From NCBI RefSeq assembly GCF_014650035.1, contig NZ_BMUE01000014.1:62001-126000 (forward strand): DNA of 64,000 nucleotides, written 5' to 3'. Shown piece by piece: positions 7,432 through 15,647 of this stretch. Below the pieces are notes generated by a model. The model did not search any database. It was not told the DNA's origin and saw only the letters and a list, made by a program, of their open reading frames with translations. The stretch comes from Streptomyces lucensis JCM 4490 (GTDB lineage Bacteria > Actinomycetota > Actinomycetes > Streptomycetales > Streptomycetaceae). A program made the position numbers and the translations under genes. How positions within the stretch are numbered: the first letter of the stretch is position 1; every line of letters starts with the position of its first letter.

Positions 7432-8604
7432 TCACGCCCGGTACTTGGGGATCCGCACCGTGATCTTCGTCCCCGCTCCGACGCCGGTCTCGATGACGAG
7501 TCCGTGCTCGTCCCCGTACACCTGCCGCAGCCGTTCGTCCACGTTGCGCAGGCCGATGCCCGCCGTGGGTCCGCCGTCGCCGCGCAGGATGCGCCGGAGC
7601 CGGTCCGGTTCCATGCCGACCCCGTTGTCCTCGATCACGATGCGGACCGTCGCCCCCTCGTCCAGGGCGGCGATCGTGACGCGGCTGCGTTCTACGCTCT
7701 CCTCCAGACCGTGCTTGACCGCGTTCTCCACCAGGGGCTGCAGGCACAGGAACGGCACCGCCACGGGCAGCACTTCCGGTGCGATCTGCAGGGTCACCCG
7801 CAGGCGCTGCCCGAACCGGGCGCGCACCAGCTCCAGGAACTGCTCGATGGAGCGCAGCTCCTCCGTCAAGGTGGTGAACTCCCCGTGGCGGCGGAACGAG
7901 TACCGGGTGAAGTCGGCGAACTCCAGCAGGAGTTCCCGGGCACGCTCGGGGTCGGTGCGGACGAACGAGGCGATGGCCGCCAGGGAGTTGTAGACGAAGT
8001 GCGGGGAGATCTGGGCGCGCAGCGCGCGGATCTCGGCATCGGCCAGTCCCGTTCGGGTCCGGTCGAGGTCGGCGAGTTCCAGCTGTACGGAGACCCAGCG
8101 TGCCACCTCCTCGGTGGCCCGGACGACGGCTGCCGACTCCCCCGCGCCGAGCACGACGAGTGCGCCGAGCACGCGCCCGTCGACGGTCAGCGGCGCGACG
8201 GTCCCCCGGCGCACGGGGCAGTCCGGTTCCCGGCAGTCGACGGGGAACGTCCGGCCGCGGCCGGTGGCCAGCACCTGGCGCACCCGGTCCAGGGCGGTGT
8301 GCTCGTGGTGCCGGCCCGGGCCTTCCCAGGCCAGCAGCGTGTCCTCGTCGGCGAGGGCGAGCGCGGCCGTGCCGAACAGCGGACGGAGCCGGCGTACCGC
8401 CTTGCGGGCCGCGTCCGCGGTGAGCCCGGCGCGCAGCGGGGGTGCGGCCAGCGAGGCCGTGTGCAGGGTACGGAAGGTGGCGCGCTCCACGGGTGTGCCG
8501 AGGCCCGTGGTGTCCCCAACGGACCGGCGGGCGAGGAGGTGTCCCGCGGCGAGTCCCGCGGCGAACAGCAGCGCGCCGCCGGCGACGAGGGCGAGGCCGG
8601 TCAC
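7432..8604 (-). CDS. LytS/YehU-type sensor histidine kinase
   Basis: A 390-residue kinase. One N-terminal membrane segment (residues 5-22) is followed by a GAF-like sensing region (about 40-175). The His_kinase core carries RAQISPHFVYNSLAAIASFV, where the phospho-acceptor His sits in the LytS-type pattern, and an ATPase domain with VENAVKHGL, EDNGVG and GIGLRNVDERL. Such kinases normally pair with a LytTR response regulator, yet none is adjacent. The GTG at 8604 is 34 bases after the symporter stop, so it is probably the last gene of the membrane protein/symporter/kinase operon and may sense the transported acid. The start is uncertain because the ribosome binding site is weak. Confidence 0.85.
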   Translation of the reverse strand: MTGLALVAGGALLFAAGLAAGHLLARRSVGDTTGLGTPVERATFRTLHTASLAAPPLRAGLTADAARKAVRRLRPLFGTAALALADEDTLLAWEGPGRHHEHTALDRVRQVLATGRGRTFPVDCREPDCPVRRGTVAPLTVDGRVLGALVVLGAGESAAVVRATEEVARWVSVQLELADLDRTRTGLADAEIRALRAQISPHFVYNSLAAIASFVRTDPERARELLLEFADFTRYSFRRHGEFTTLTEELRSIEQFLELVRARFGQRLRVTLQIAPEVLPVAVPFLCLQPLVENAVKHGLEESVERSRVTIAALDEGATVRIVIEDNGVGMEPDRLRRILRGDGGPTAGIGLRNVDERLRQVYGDEHGLVIETGVGAGTKITVRIPKYRA

Positions 8605-8638
8605 GCGCGGGTCCGGGCGGCGGGTGGGCGGGGTGGTG

Positions 8639-10363
8639 TCATGAGGTCGCTCCCGCCGGGCGTTCGGGCAGGTGGAGGCGGGCCATGGCCGCCTCGGTGC
8701 CGGCCGGTACCCGGTCCCGGGTGGCCACCGAGACCAGCACCATCGTGAGGAAGCCGAGCGGCACCGACCACACGGCCGGCCAGGCCAGCAGGGTGTGCGT
8801 CCAGCCGTCGGCCGGCGGCCCGGCGATGGTCAGGCCGACGGCGGTCAGGGCGCTGCCCCCGCCGGTGAGCAGGCCCGCGATGGCGCCGGGCGCGGTGAGG
8901 CCGCGCCACCAGATGCCGAGCACCAGCAGCGGGCAGAAGGACGAGGCCGCCACGGCGAAGGCGAGTCCCACGGCGTCGGCGACGGGCAGCCCGCTGACGG
9001 CCACGCTCGCCGTGGCGGGGACCGCGATCGCCAGGAGCGTCGCCAGCCGGAAGTGCCGGACGCCGAGTGAGGGCAGGACGTCCTGGCTAAGCACGCCCGC
9101 GACGGACAGGGTGAGTCCGGAGGCGGTGGACAGGAAGGCGGCGCAGGCGCCGGCGGCGATCAGGGCGCCGAGGAGGTCGCCCGCCACACCGCCGACGAGG
9201 CGTTCGCACAGGACGAGGACGGCGGCGTCCGTGTTGCCGGTGAGCAGCAGGTCGGGGGCGTAGATGCGGCCGAGGACGCCGTAGAGGGGCGGCAGCAGGT
9301 AGAAGCCGCCGACGAGGGCCAGGACGACGACCGTGGTGCGGCGGGCGGCGCGGCCGTCCGGATTGGTGTAGAAGCGGACCAGCACGTGGGGCAGTCCCAT
9401 GGTGCCCAGGAAGGTGGCGAAGATCAGCCCGTACGTCGTGTACAGCGGATGGTCGTCCCTGCCGCCCGACAGGGGGGTGGCCCAGCTGGAGGCGCCGGTC
9501 CGCGGGCCGCTGCCGCCGTCCCGCTCGGGCACCGCGGCGCCGGGCGGGAAGCGCAGCCTCGTACCGGCCCGCACCTCGTGCACTCCGGGGTCGAGCAGCA
9601 GGGCGGCGTTGTCGTAGCGCTTGCCGTCCACGGCGCCGGCCGCGACGGCCCGCAACGGCTCGTGGAGCCTGATGCGGACGGTGCTGTCGACGGTGACCTG
9701 GGTGTGGCGGCGGAAGGCCGGCGGTTCCTCCAGGGCGGCGCCGGGCCCCGGGTCGCCGTGCCAGGCGACGACCAGGAAGACCGCGGGCACGAGGAGGGCG
9801 GTCAGCTTCAGGCAGTACTGGAACGCCTGGACGAAGGTGATGCTGCGCATCCCGCCGGCGGCCACGGCCAGGGCGACGACGACGGCGACGAGCACTCCGC
9901 CCAGCCGGCGCGGTGCGCCGGTGACGAGGCCGAGGGTGAGGCCCGCGCCCTGCAGCTGGGGAAGGAGGTAGAGCCAGCCGATGCCGACGACGAGCACGCT
10001 CGCCACGCGGCGTGCGGCCGTGGACTCCAGCCGTGACTCGGCGAAGTCGGGCAGGGTGTAGGCGCCGGAGCGGCGCAGCGGGGCGGCGACGAACGCCAGC
10101 AGCACCAGGTAGCCGGCGGTGTATCCGACGGGGAACCACAGCATGTCGACGCCCTGGGCGGCGACGAGGCCGGCGATGCCGAGGAAGGAGGCCGCCGAGA
10201 GGTACTCGCCGCTGACGGCCATGGCGTTGAGGTACGGCGGCACCGTGCGGGAGGCGACGTAGAAGTCCGACGTGGTGCGGGAGATGCGCAGTCCGGCGGA
10301 CCCGATCACCAGGGTCGCTAGGACCGCCGCCAGGACGGCGGCGGTGCCGTACGTCTGGTTCAC
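8639..10363 (-). CDS. Sodium:solute symporter (SSS family, acetate-permease-like)
   Basis: A 574-residue membrane protein with about 13 membrane segments, of the sodium:solute symporter family and closest in style to cation/acetate symporters (ActP). It opens TTSDFYVASRTVPPYLNAMAVSGEYLSAASFLG, here cited as the TTSDFYVASR and GEYLSAASF segments typical of the subgroup. An extended soluble loop of about 90 residues lies between membrane segments near 205-300, as in other actinobacterial members. It probably imports a short monocarboxylate with sodium or protons. It lies between a small membrane protein and a LytS kinase on the same strand, a known transporter/partner/sensor layout. Confidence 0.88.
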   Translation of the reverse strand: MNQTYGTAAVLAAVLATLVIGSAGLRISRTTSDFYVASRTVPPYLNAMAVSGEYLSAASFLGIAGLVAAQGVDMLWFPVGYTAGYLVLLAFVAAPLRRSGAYTLPDFAESRLESTAARRVASVLVVGIGWLYLLPQLQGAGLTLGLVTGAPRRLGGVLVAVVVALAVAAGGMRSITFVQAFQYCLKLTALLVPAVFLVVAWHGDPGPGAALEEPPAFRRHTQVTVDSTVRIRLHEPLRAVAAGAVDGKRYDNAALLLDPGVHEVRAGTRLRFPPGAAVPERDGGSGPRTGASSWATPLSGGRDDHPLYTTYGLIFATFLGTMGLPHVLVRFYTNPDGRAARRTTVVVLALVGGFYLLPPLYGVLGRIYAPDLLLTGNTDAAVLVLCERLVGGVAGDLLGALIAAGACAAFLSTASGLTLSVAGVLSQDVLPSLGVRHFRLATLLAIAVPATASVAVSGLPVADAVGLAFAVAASSFCPLLVLGIWWRGLTAPGAIAGLLTGGGSALTAVGLTIAGPPADGWTHTLLAWPAVWSVPLGFLTMVLVSVATRDRVPAGTEAAMARLHLPERPAGATS

Positions 10364-10412
10364 CCGGCGGTCCCGGGGGCGTGAGCACGGCGCGGCTGGA
10401 CGTCGGTCACCG

Positions 10413-10832
10413 TCAGGCCCTTCCGGTGGGGTCTCCGGCGTCCCGTTCGTTGCGTTCGGCGTGTACGACGTACCACCGGCCGATGAGCAGGAGGGCGGGG
10501 TAGGCGGCCACGCCGAGGACGGCCCAGACGACCAGGGCGCCGCCGGGCCGGGTGGCCGCGTCGGGCAGCGCCCTGAAGGCGAGGGGCAGCGGGCCGATCA
10601 GGGCGACCAGCAGCCCGGACGTCATGGCGGCCAGCCGGAGCTGACGGCTCATCAGCGATCTGACGGCGGCGGGGTCGGCGGCGGGATCCTCGTGCGCCCG
10701 GATCCGGGCGGTGCCGCGGGGGCCGTGACCCCGGCGGGGGGTCCGGGCGGTGCCGGAGGGACCGTGGCCCTGACGGGAGGTCCCGGTGGCCCCGGTGACC
10801 ACTTCACGCCGAGGAGTCCCAGGTGCACCCAT
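10413..10832 (-). CDS. Small two-helix membrane protein, probable symporter partner
   Basis: A 139-residue protein with a low-complexity N-terminus and a C-terminal half holding two membrane helices (about 66-88 and 99-120), ending in a charged tail. Size and position before an SSS symporter match the DUF485/YjcH-type partner subunits, although I cannot confirm the family. The N-terminus has an internal 13-residue duplication (RQGHGPSGTARTP then RRGHGPRGTARIR). The stop lies 49 bases upstream of the symporter start. An in-frame start downstream of the repeat would give a normal-length DUF485-like protein, so the true start is uncertain. Confidence 0.65.
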   Translation of the reverse strand: MGAPGTPRREVVTGATGTSRQGHGPSGTARTPRRGHGPRGTARIRAHEDPAADPAAVRSLMSRQLRLAAMTSGLLVALIGPLPLAFRALPDAATRPGGALVVWAVLGVAAYPALLLIGRWYVVHAERNERDAGDPTGRA

Positions 10833-10909
10833 GCCGCGTCCTCCGACCCGCGATGATCACGCTTGGCGTTGGAGTCTACGCACGACCCGTCCATCGGGGT
10901 AGGTTCCGG

Positions 10910-11635
10910 TCAATCCCCGGCGCCGCGTTCCTCCAGCAGACCGGTGACCTGCGGGGTGACGACCTCCCACGCGGCGGCCGGCAGATCGCCGAGCGCCGTC
11001 TCCCGCAGCGCGTCGAGCACCTGTCCGGCGCCGGTGGCGACGGTGGTGCCGGCGCTGAGCACGTCGTAGCCGTCCCGCACGGCGACCAGGAGGCGGTCGC
11101 CCCGGCCGTCGCCGCCGTGCAGCGCCGAGGCGACGACGAGCGGCGGCGGCCCACCCGCCTCGGCCGGCAGCTTCCGGTACGCGGAGGCGACCGGCGCGCT
11201 CCAGCCGAGGCTGAGCAGTACCGGTCGCTTGGCCACCAGTTCGGCCAGGTCGGTCTCGCGCACGCCGCCGGGTTCCAGCACCGCCGCCCGGGCGTCCAGT
11301 ACCAGCGCCGCCGGCAGCAGGCAGCGCAGTGTGCTGCCGACCAGGTTGCCGCCGACCGTCGCCGTCCGCCGCACGGCGCCGGTTCCCACGGAACCGGCCG
11401 CCAGGCGCAGTACGTCCGGCACCCGGTCGTCGATCCGGGTCAGGACCACGGCGGCCCCCAGGGTCCGCGGCCCGATGACGTTGGCCTCCGGCACCTCGCG
11501 CAGCGACACGGCCGCCTGCGGGAAGCCGTCGCGCTGCCAGGTGGCCCACAGGAGGCTCGCCCCGCCGATCGGCACGGCTCCTTCGGCCAGGTACTCCCGC
11601 GCTTCGGACACCGATGTGGGCAGACGCAACAGCAC
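10910..11635 (-). CDS. FAD-binding subunit of the xanthine dehydrogenase/CoxM family, orphan
   Basis: A 241-residue protein of the molybdopterin-dehydrogenase FAD-binding family (XdhB/CoxM). The two FAD pyrophosphate motifs are visible: PIGGASLLW near residue 23 and TVGGNLVGS near 98. In complete enzymes this subunit passes electrons from two [2Fe-2S] clusters to NAD. Here neither the iron-sulphur subunit nor the molybdopterin subunit is nearby, and the protein is somewhat short. GTG 11635 is chosen because the domain begins right there (VLLRLPTSVSEA) with GAGGAAGG upstream; further upstream starts would add an unrelated N-terminus. It may be an evolutionary remnant or serve a partner elsewhere. 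Confidence 0.75.
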   Translation of the reverse strand: MLLRLPTSVSEAREYLAEGAVPIGGASLLWATWQRDGFPQAAVSLREVPEANVIGPRTLGAAVVLTRIDDRVPDVLRLAAGSVGTGAVRRTATVGGNLVGSTLRCLLPAALVLDARAAVLEPGGVRETDLAELVAKRPVLLSLGWSAPVASAYRKLPAEAGGPPPLVVASALHGGDGRGDRLLVAVRDGYDVLSAGTTVATGAGQVLDALRETALGDLPAAAWEVVTPQVTGLLEERGAGD

Positions 11636-11822
11636 AGCAGCCGACCTGCCTTCCTCGGGGAGTCGGGCGGCGGACGCACGGCGCGCCGGCCACCACCCCG
11701 CCGGAAGCGCAGTCTTCACGCACCGCCGGGGGCGCGTCCAGGGCTCACGCGAGCACACCATGCGCCCCGCCGGCCGGCCCGCACCGTCGTCCTGGCGCGG
11801 CGTGTCCGCCTACCGTGGCGGC

Positions 11823-12359
11823 GTGAAGCATCGAATGATCATCCTCAACGGCGGGTCCAGCTCGGGGAAGTCCGGGATCGCGCGCTGTCTGCAGGCCGTA
11901 CTGCCCGGCCCCTGGCCGGCGTTCGGGATCGACTCGCTCATCGACGCGCTGCCCGTGCGGATGCGGGCCGCGGACGGCGGTATCCGGTTCACGGACGACG
12001 GCGGGGTGAGCGTCGGAGCGGACTTCCGCGCGCTGGAGGCCGCCTGGATGGCGGGTATGGCGGCGATGGCTCGCGCGGGCGCCCGGGTCATCGTCGACGA
12101 CGTCTTCCTCGGCGGGGCGGCGTCCCAGCAGCGGTGGCGCGAGGCGGTGGACGGGCTGGACGTCCTGTGGGTCGGTGTCAGGTGCGACGCCGCGGTCGCC
12201 GCGGCGCGTGAGATCGCGCGAGGAGACCGGACCCCGGGCATGGCCGCGTCGCAGGCGGACGCGGTCCACGAAGGGGTCGTCTACGACCTTGAGGTGGACA
12301 CGGCACACACCGAGTCCCTGGCGTGCGCGCGGGCCATAGCCGACCGCGTCGGCCGGTGA
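11823..12359 (+). CDS. Chloramphenicol phosphotransferase-like P-loop kinase
   Basis: A 178-residue P-loop protein of the chloramphenicol 3-O-phosphotransferase-like family. The Walker A motif GGSSSGKS is at residues 10-17, the segment AFGIDSLIDALP follows as in CPT, where the Asp is the proposed catalytic base, and VIVDDVF supplies Walker B. In S. venezuelae CPT inactivates the organism's own chloramphenicol; homologues elsewhere have unknown substrates, and no chloramphenicol genes are in this window. Start codons are GTG 11823 or ATG 11835; neither has a strong ribosome binding site. Confidence 0.8.
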   Translation: MKHRMIILNGGSSSGKSGIARCLQAVLPGPWPAFGIDSLIDALPVRMRAADGGIRFTDDGGVSVGADFRALEAAWMAGMAAMARAGARVIVDDVFLGGAASQQRWREAVDGLDVLWVGVRCDAAVAAAREIARGDRTPGMAASQADAVHEGVVYDLEVDTAHTESLACARAIADRVGR

Positions 12360-12450
12360 GCCACGCGCGGGCGCCCCGGCCCGGTGGCGCGGCGAACCCG
12401 GTGTCCGTTCGCCGCCAGCGCTCCGCGTGGGCGGCCGGTGGAATGAGGAC

Positions 12451-13200
12451 ATGACTTCACAAGCGACTTTGAACGGCAGGACGGCCCTGGTCACCGGAGG
12501 CAGCCGGGGCATCGGCGCGGCGACGGCGCTGCGGCTCGCGCGGGAGGGCGCGGACGTGGCCGTGACCTACGTGAACGGCAAGGAGGCGGCGGAGGGGGTC
12601 GTGCGGGCCGTGGAGGCCCTCGGGCGGCGGGCGGTGGCCCTGCGCGCGGACTCCGCGGACGCCGGGGAGGCGGTGGACGCGGTGGAGCGCGCCGCCGGGG
12701 TGTTCGGCGGGCTGGACGTCCTGGTGAACAACGCGGCCGTCGGGCTCATGGGGCCGCTGGAGGACATGGCCCTGACCGACGTCGACCGTGTCCTGGCCGT
12801 GAACGTGCGCGGAGTGTTCCTGGCCTCCCGAGCCGCCGCGGCGGTCATGGCGTCCGGCGGCCGGATCATCACCGTCGGCAGCTGTGTCACGCTGCGCGTG
12901 CCGGGTCCCGGCGCCACGCTGTACGCGATGAGCAAGTCGGCCGTGACCGGACTGACCCGGGCCCTGGCCCGGGAACTGGGCGGGCGCGGGATCACGGCGA
13001 ACGTCGTGCATCCGGGCCCGATCGACACGGACATGAACCCCGCCGACGGTCCGCACGCGGCGGGACAGGCCGCCATGACCGCGCTGGGCCGCTTCGGCAC
13101 GGCCGGGGAGGTGGCGTCCACGGTGGCCTATCTCGCGGGACCCGGGGCGCGGTATGTGACGGGCGCGGAGTTCTCCGTGGACGGCGGCTACGCCGCATGA
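12451..13200 (+). CDS. SDR-family oxidoreductase (3-oxoacyl-ACP reductase type)
   Basis: A 249-residue classical short-chain dehydrogenase. TGGSRGIG (residues 14-21) binds the cofactor, NNAA is near 90, and the catalytic Ser and Tyr-x-x-x-Lys appear in GSCVTLRVP and YAMSKSAV. An Asn after the nucleotide motif rather than an acidic residue hints at NADPH. The C-terminal VTGAEFSVDGG is canonical. ATG 12451 follows GAGGAC. The gene follows the CPT-like gene by 91 bp on the same strand and has no telling pathway neighbours, so the substrate is unknown. Confidence 0.88.
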   Translation: MTSQATLNGRTALVTGGSRGIGAATALRLAREGADVAVTYVNGKEAAEGVVRAVEALGRRAVALRADSADAGEAVDAVERAAGVFGGLDVLVNNAAVGLMGPLEDMALTDVDRVLAVNVRGVFLASRAAAAVMASGGRIITVGSCVTLRVPGPGATLYAMSKSAVTGLTRALARELGGRGITANVVHPGPIDTDMNPADGPHAAGQAAMTALGRFGTAGEVASTVAYLAGPGARYVTGAEFSVDGGYAA

Positions 13201-13318
13201 CCGGGCGCGGGGCGCGCCGGCCTCCCGGCCGGCGTGTCCCGCGCCCCGGGCCGGCCCGTGGGGCGCGTGCAGGGCGGCCGGAGGCGGTCCGGGGCTTGCC
13301 GCGGCCCGCCCGAGGTTG

Positions 13319-13347
13319 TTGACCGGGGCGCGGGTGCCGGTTTGGAT
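13319..13347 (+). promoter_or_regulatory. Probable promoter of a leaderless transcript
   Basis: TTGACC (13319-13324) and TTGGAT (13342-13347) are 17 bp apart. A start site 7-8 bases downstream would coincide with the ATG at 13355, and no properly spaced Shine-Dalgarno sequence precedes that ATG. The -10 match is modest. Confidence 0.4.
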
Positions 13348-13354
13348 GAGGGTC

Positions 13355-13945
13355 ATGCCTGAGGGAGCACAGAACGCCGCGGATCCGGTCCTCTCCTTCG
13401 CCACGCAGGACGCGTGGGAGAAGTGGCTGGAGGAGCACCACGAGGGCGTCACGGGCGTCTGGCTGAGGATTCCCCGCAGTGGCTCAGGACTTGAAGGCGT
13501 AGGTTACGCCCAGGCCCTGGAGTCGGCGCTGTGCTACGGCTGGATCGACGGGCAGAAGCGCAAGCTCGACGAGCGGCACTGGCTGCAGCGCTTCACCCCG
13601 CGGCGGCGGGGCAGCAGGTGGTCGCAGGTGAACCGGCACAAGGCCACCGAGCTGATCGAGCGGGGCCGGATGCGGCCCGCCGGTCTGCGCGAGGTGGAGC
13701 AGGCCAGGGCGGACGGCCGCTGGGAGGCGGCGTACCCGGCGCAGAGCAGAGCGACGGTACCCGACGACCTCCGGGCGGCCCTCGACGCGGTGCCGGCGGC
13801 GCGGGACTTCTTCGCCACCCTGGACAGCCGTAACCGCTTCGCGGTCCTCCACCGGATCGCGGACGCCCGGACGGCAAAGACGCGGGCGGCCCGGGTCGAG
13901 AAGTACGTCGCGATGCTCGCCGAGGGCAAGAAGATCCATCCCTGA
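13355..13945 (+). CDS. YdeI/OmpD-associated family protein
   Basis: A 196-residue soluble protein of the YdeI family. Recognised segments are AWEKWLEEHHEGVTGVWLRI, SALCYGWIDGQKRKLD and the closing RVEKYVAMLAEGKKIHP; the Cys-Tyr-Gly-Trp-Ile-Asp-Gly core is the family hallmark. Some members are linked to resistance to cationic peptides or bacteriocins, but the biochemical role is unsettled. ATG 13355 is taken because a promoter would start transcription there; ATG 13346 is an alternative. It is monocistronic, facing the peptidoglycan-binding gene. Confidence 0.82.
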   Translation: MPEGAQNAADPVLSFATQDAWEKWLEEHHEGVTGVWLRIPRSGSGLEGVGYAQALESALCYGWIDGQKRKLDERHWLQRFTPRRRGSRWSQVNRHKATELIERGRMRPAGLREVEQARADGRWEAAYPAQSRATVPDDLRAALDAVPAARDFFATLDSRNRFAVLHRIADARTAKTRAARVEKYVAMLAEGKKIHP

Positions 13946-14057
13946 CGGCCGCGGGCCCGGTCCGGCCTGGGGACACGCGCCGGCGCGACCGATGTGCGCC
14001 CCCGCCCCCGTCCGGACCGGGGGTGGGGGTGCCGCCGGTCAGCGTGACCGGAGGTGG

Positions 14058-14507
14058 TCAGTGGGCGTCGGCGAAGCGCTTGAAGGCGGCCTTGGTGCCG
14101 GAGCCGGCGATGCCGTCGACGGCGCCGCGGTAGCCGTAGCCGCTCTTCAGCAGGCGCTGGAGGGCCTTGATCGTGCCCTTGCCGGCGACGCCGTCGATCG
14201 GGCCCGTGTAGTGCCAGTACTTCTTGAGGCAGCGCTGGAACGCCTTCCAGCTGTTCGGGCCGAGCTTGCCGTCGATGGAGCCGGTGTAGTGCCAGTAGGT
14301 CTTCAGCCAGCGCTGGACCTTCTTCGCCTGGGCCGCGCTCAGGCCGAGGTTGTCGACCGCCTGCGGGGTGACGGCCGCGCCGGACACCGACGGGTGGGCG
14401 GCCGCGGGTGCCGCGAAGCTGGTGCCCGCGGCGGCGATGCCGCCCGCGGCGAGGGCCGTGACCGTGGTGGCGGCCACGAGCGTCCTGGTGAGCATGTTCG
14501 ATCGCAT
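14058..14507 (-). CDS. Secreted protein with three peptidoglycan-binding-like repeats
   Basis: A 149-residue secreted protein. A signal peptide covers residues 1-32 (MLTRTLVAATTVTALAAGG, cleavage near SFAAPAAA). The mature part is made of three tandem repeats of about 30 residues with the core W/Y-x-YTG-x-IDG-x-x-G, for example YWHYTGSIDGKLG, YWHYTGPIDGVAG and GYGYRGAVDGIAG, each followed by a KA-F-QR helix. This is a peptidoglycan-binding-like fold without an enzyme domain, so it may decorate the cell wall. ATG 14507 has AGGGGGAAG upstream. A perfect 8 bp dyad lies 35 bases before the start. Confidence 0.83.
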   Translation of the reverse strand: MRSNMLTRTLVAATTVTALAAGGIAAAGTSFAAPAAAHPSVSGAAVTPQAVDNLGLSAAQAKKVQRWLKTYWHYTGSIDGKLGPNSWKAFQRCLKKYWHYTGPIDGVAGKGTIKALQRLLKSGYGYRGAVDGIAGSGTKAAFKRFADAH

Positions 14508-14541
14508 GGTTCTTCCCCCTGGTTGTCGGGTGCCTCCCGGC

Positions 14542-14562
14542 ACGCCGTACAAGCTACGGCGT
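14542..14562 (-). promoter_or_regulatory. Perfect inverted repeat over a candidate -10 element
   Basis: ACGCCGTA (14542-14549) and TACGGCGT (14555-14562) form a perfect 8 bp dyad around a 5-base centre. On the minus strand the centre reads TAGCTT, which fits the Streptomyces -10 pattern TANNNT for the secreted repeat protein gene. It could be a repressor operator or, if transcribed, a 5-prime hairpin. Confidence 0.45.
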
Positions 14563-14706
14563 CCGGTGCCGCGCGTCGCCAAACCGGGAGTTGACGCCCG
14601 GCTCCACCGGCCGCGGTACGTCCGTGCGGCGTACGACTTCCGCGGTACACGGGCGGCGGCGTCCGGCGGGTGAACCGGGGGAAGGACGCCGAGTCGTGAG
14701 CCGTGG

Positions 14707-15588
14707 TCAGTACAGCACCGGCAGGTCTCTGGGCCGGACCCGTACCGTCACCGGCAGGGTGGCGTCCACCTCGCCGTCGGCGCCGTAGGGGACGGGCCGG
14801 TCGGCCTCGATGCGCATCTCCCTGCCGCGCAGCACCAGCACTTCGGGGCGGTGGACGTGGACGCCGGACTTCAGCTCGTTCATCAGGGTGAAGAAGAGCC
14901 GGCGTGGCGCCTCGCGGATCAGCACCACGTCGAGCAGTCCGTCGTCGACCCGCGCGCCGGGGGCGATGAGCCGGCCGGAGCCGTAGTAGGGGGAGTTGGC
15001 GGCCACGACGGTGTAGCCGCGATGGGTGTGCTCCGTCCCGTCGACCGTGACCCGGTACCCGGCCGGCCGCCAGGTGGTGACGGCGCGCAGGCCGCCCGCG
15101 TAGTAGGAGGCCGAGCCACGCAGCAGCCGGGCGTTGTTGGCGTGCCTGTTGGCGAGCGCGTCGACCCCGGCGTAGACGCTGCCCAGGACCACGGTCCGCT
15201 GGTGGACGGCGGACTCCACCTCGACGGTGTCCACCGCTCTGGGCTCGGCGTGCAGCAGGATCCGGGCGAGCGCGGCGGGGTCGGCGGGCAGGTCCAGGGC
15301 GCGGGCGAAGTCGTTGCCGCGTCCGGCCGGTACGAGTCCGAGGACCGTGCCGGTGCCGCTGAGTGCGCCGCCTATGCCGCCGGCGATCCCGTCTCCGCCG
15401 ACGGCGAGGACGATCCGGCCGCGCTCACCGGCGCGGCGGGCGATGTCCTGGGCGTGGGCGAGGCTGTGGCTGTACTCGGTCTCCAGCTCCGCCCCCGCCT
15501 CGCGCAGCAGACGGGCCAGGTGGAGCAGGCTCGCCGCCCCGGTGGGGCCCCCCGCGGTGGGGTTGACGACGGCGGTGAACTGTCGCAT
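14707..15588 (-). CDS. Diacylglycerol kinase-family lipid kinase
   Basis: A 293-residue soluble lipid kinase of the DgkB/YegS/LCB5 family. It opens with FTAVVNPTAGG, then carries the nucleotide motif VLAVGGDGIAGGIGGAL near residues 55-70 and GLVPAGRGNDFARAL, all hallmark segments. It would phosphorylate a diacyl- or alkyl-acylglycerol with ATP at the membrane face. It begins 59 bases after the AGPS-like gene on the same strand, so the two are likely one operon. ATG 15588 has AAAGG upstream. The neighbourhood matches M. tuberculosis Rv2252, a diacylglycerol kinase, as I recall. Confidence 0.9.
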   Translation of the reverse strand: MRQFTAVVNPTAGGPTGAASLLHLARLLREAGAELETEYSHSLAHAQDIARRAGERGRIVLAVGGDGIAGGIGGALSGTGTVLGLVPAGRGNDFARALDLPADPAALARILLHAEPRAVDTVEVESAVHQRTVVLGSVYAGVDALANRHANNARLLRGSASYYAGGLRAVTTWRPAGYRVTVDGTEHTHRGYTVVAANSPYYGSGRLIAPGARVDDGLLDVVLIREAPRRLFFTLMNELKSGVHVHRPEVLVLRGREMRIEADRPVPYGADGEVDATLPVTVRVRPRDLPVLY

Positions 15589-15647
15589 CGGGTGTGCCTT
15601 TCGAGGCAGGCGGGTCGATGGGGTCGGGCTCGGTGGACGGGGCGGTA

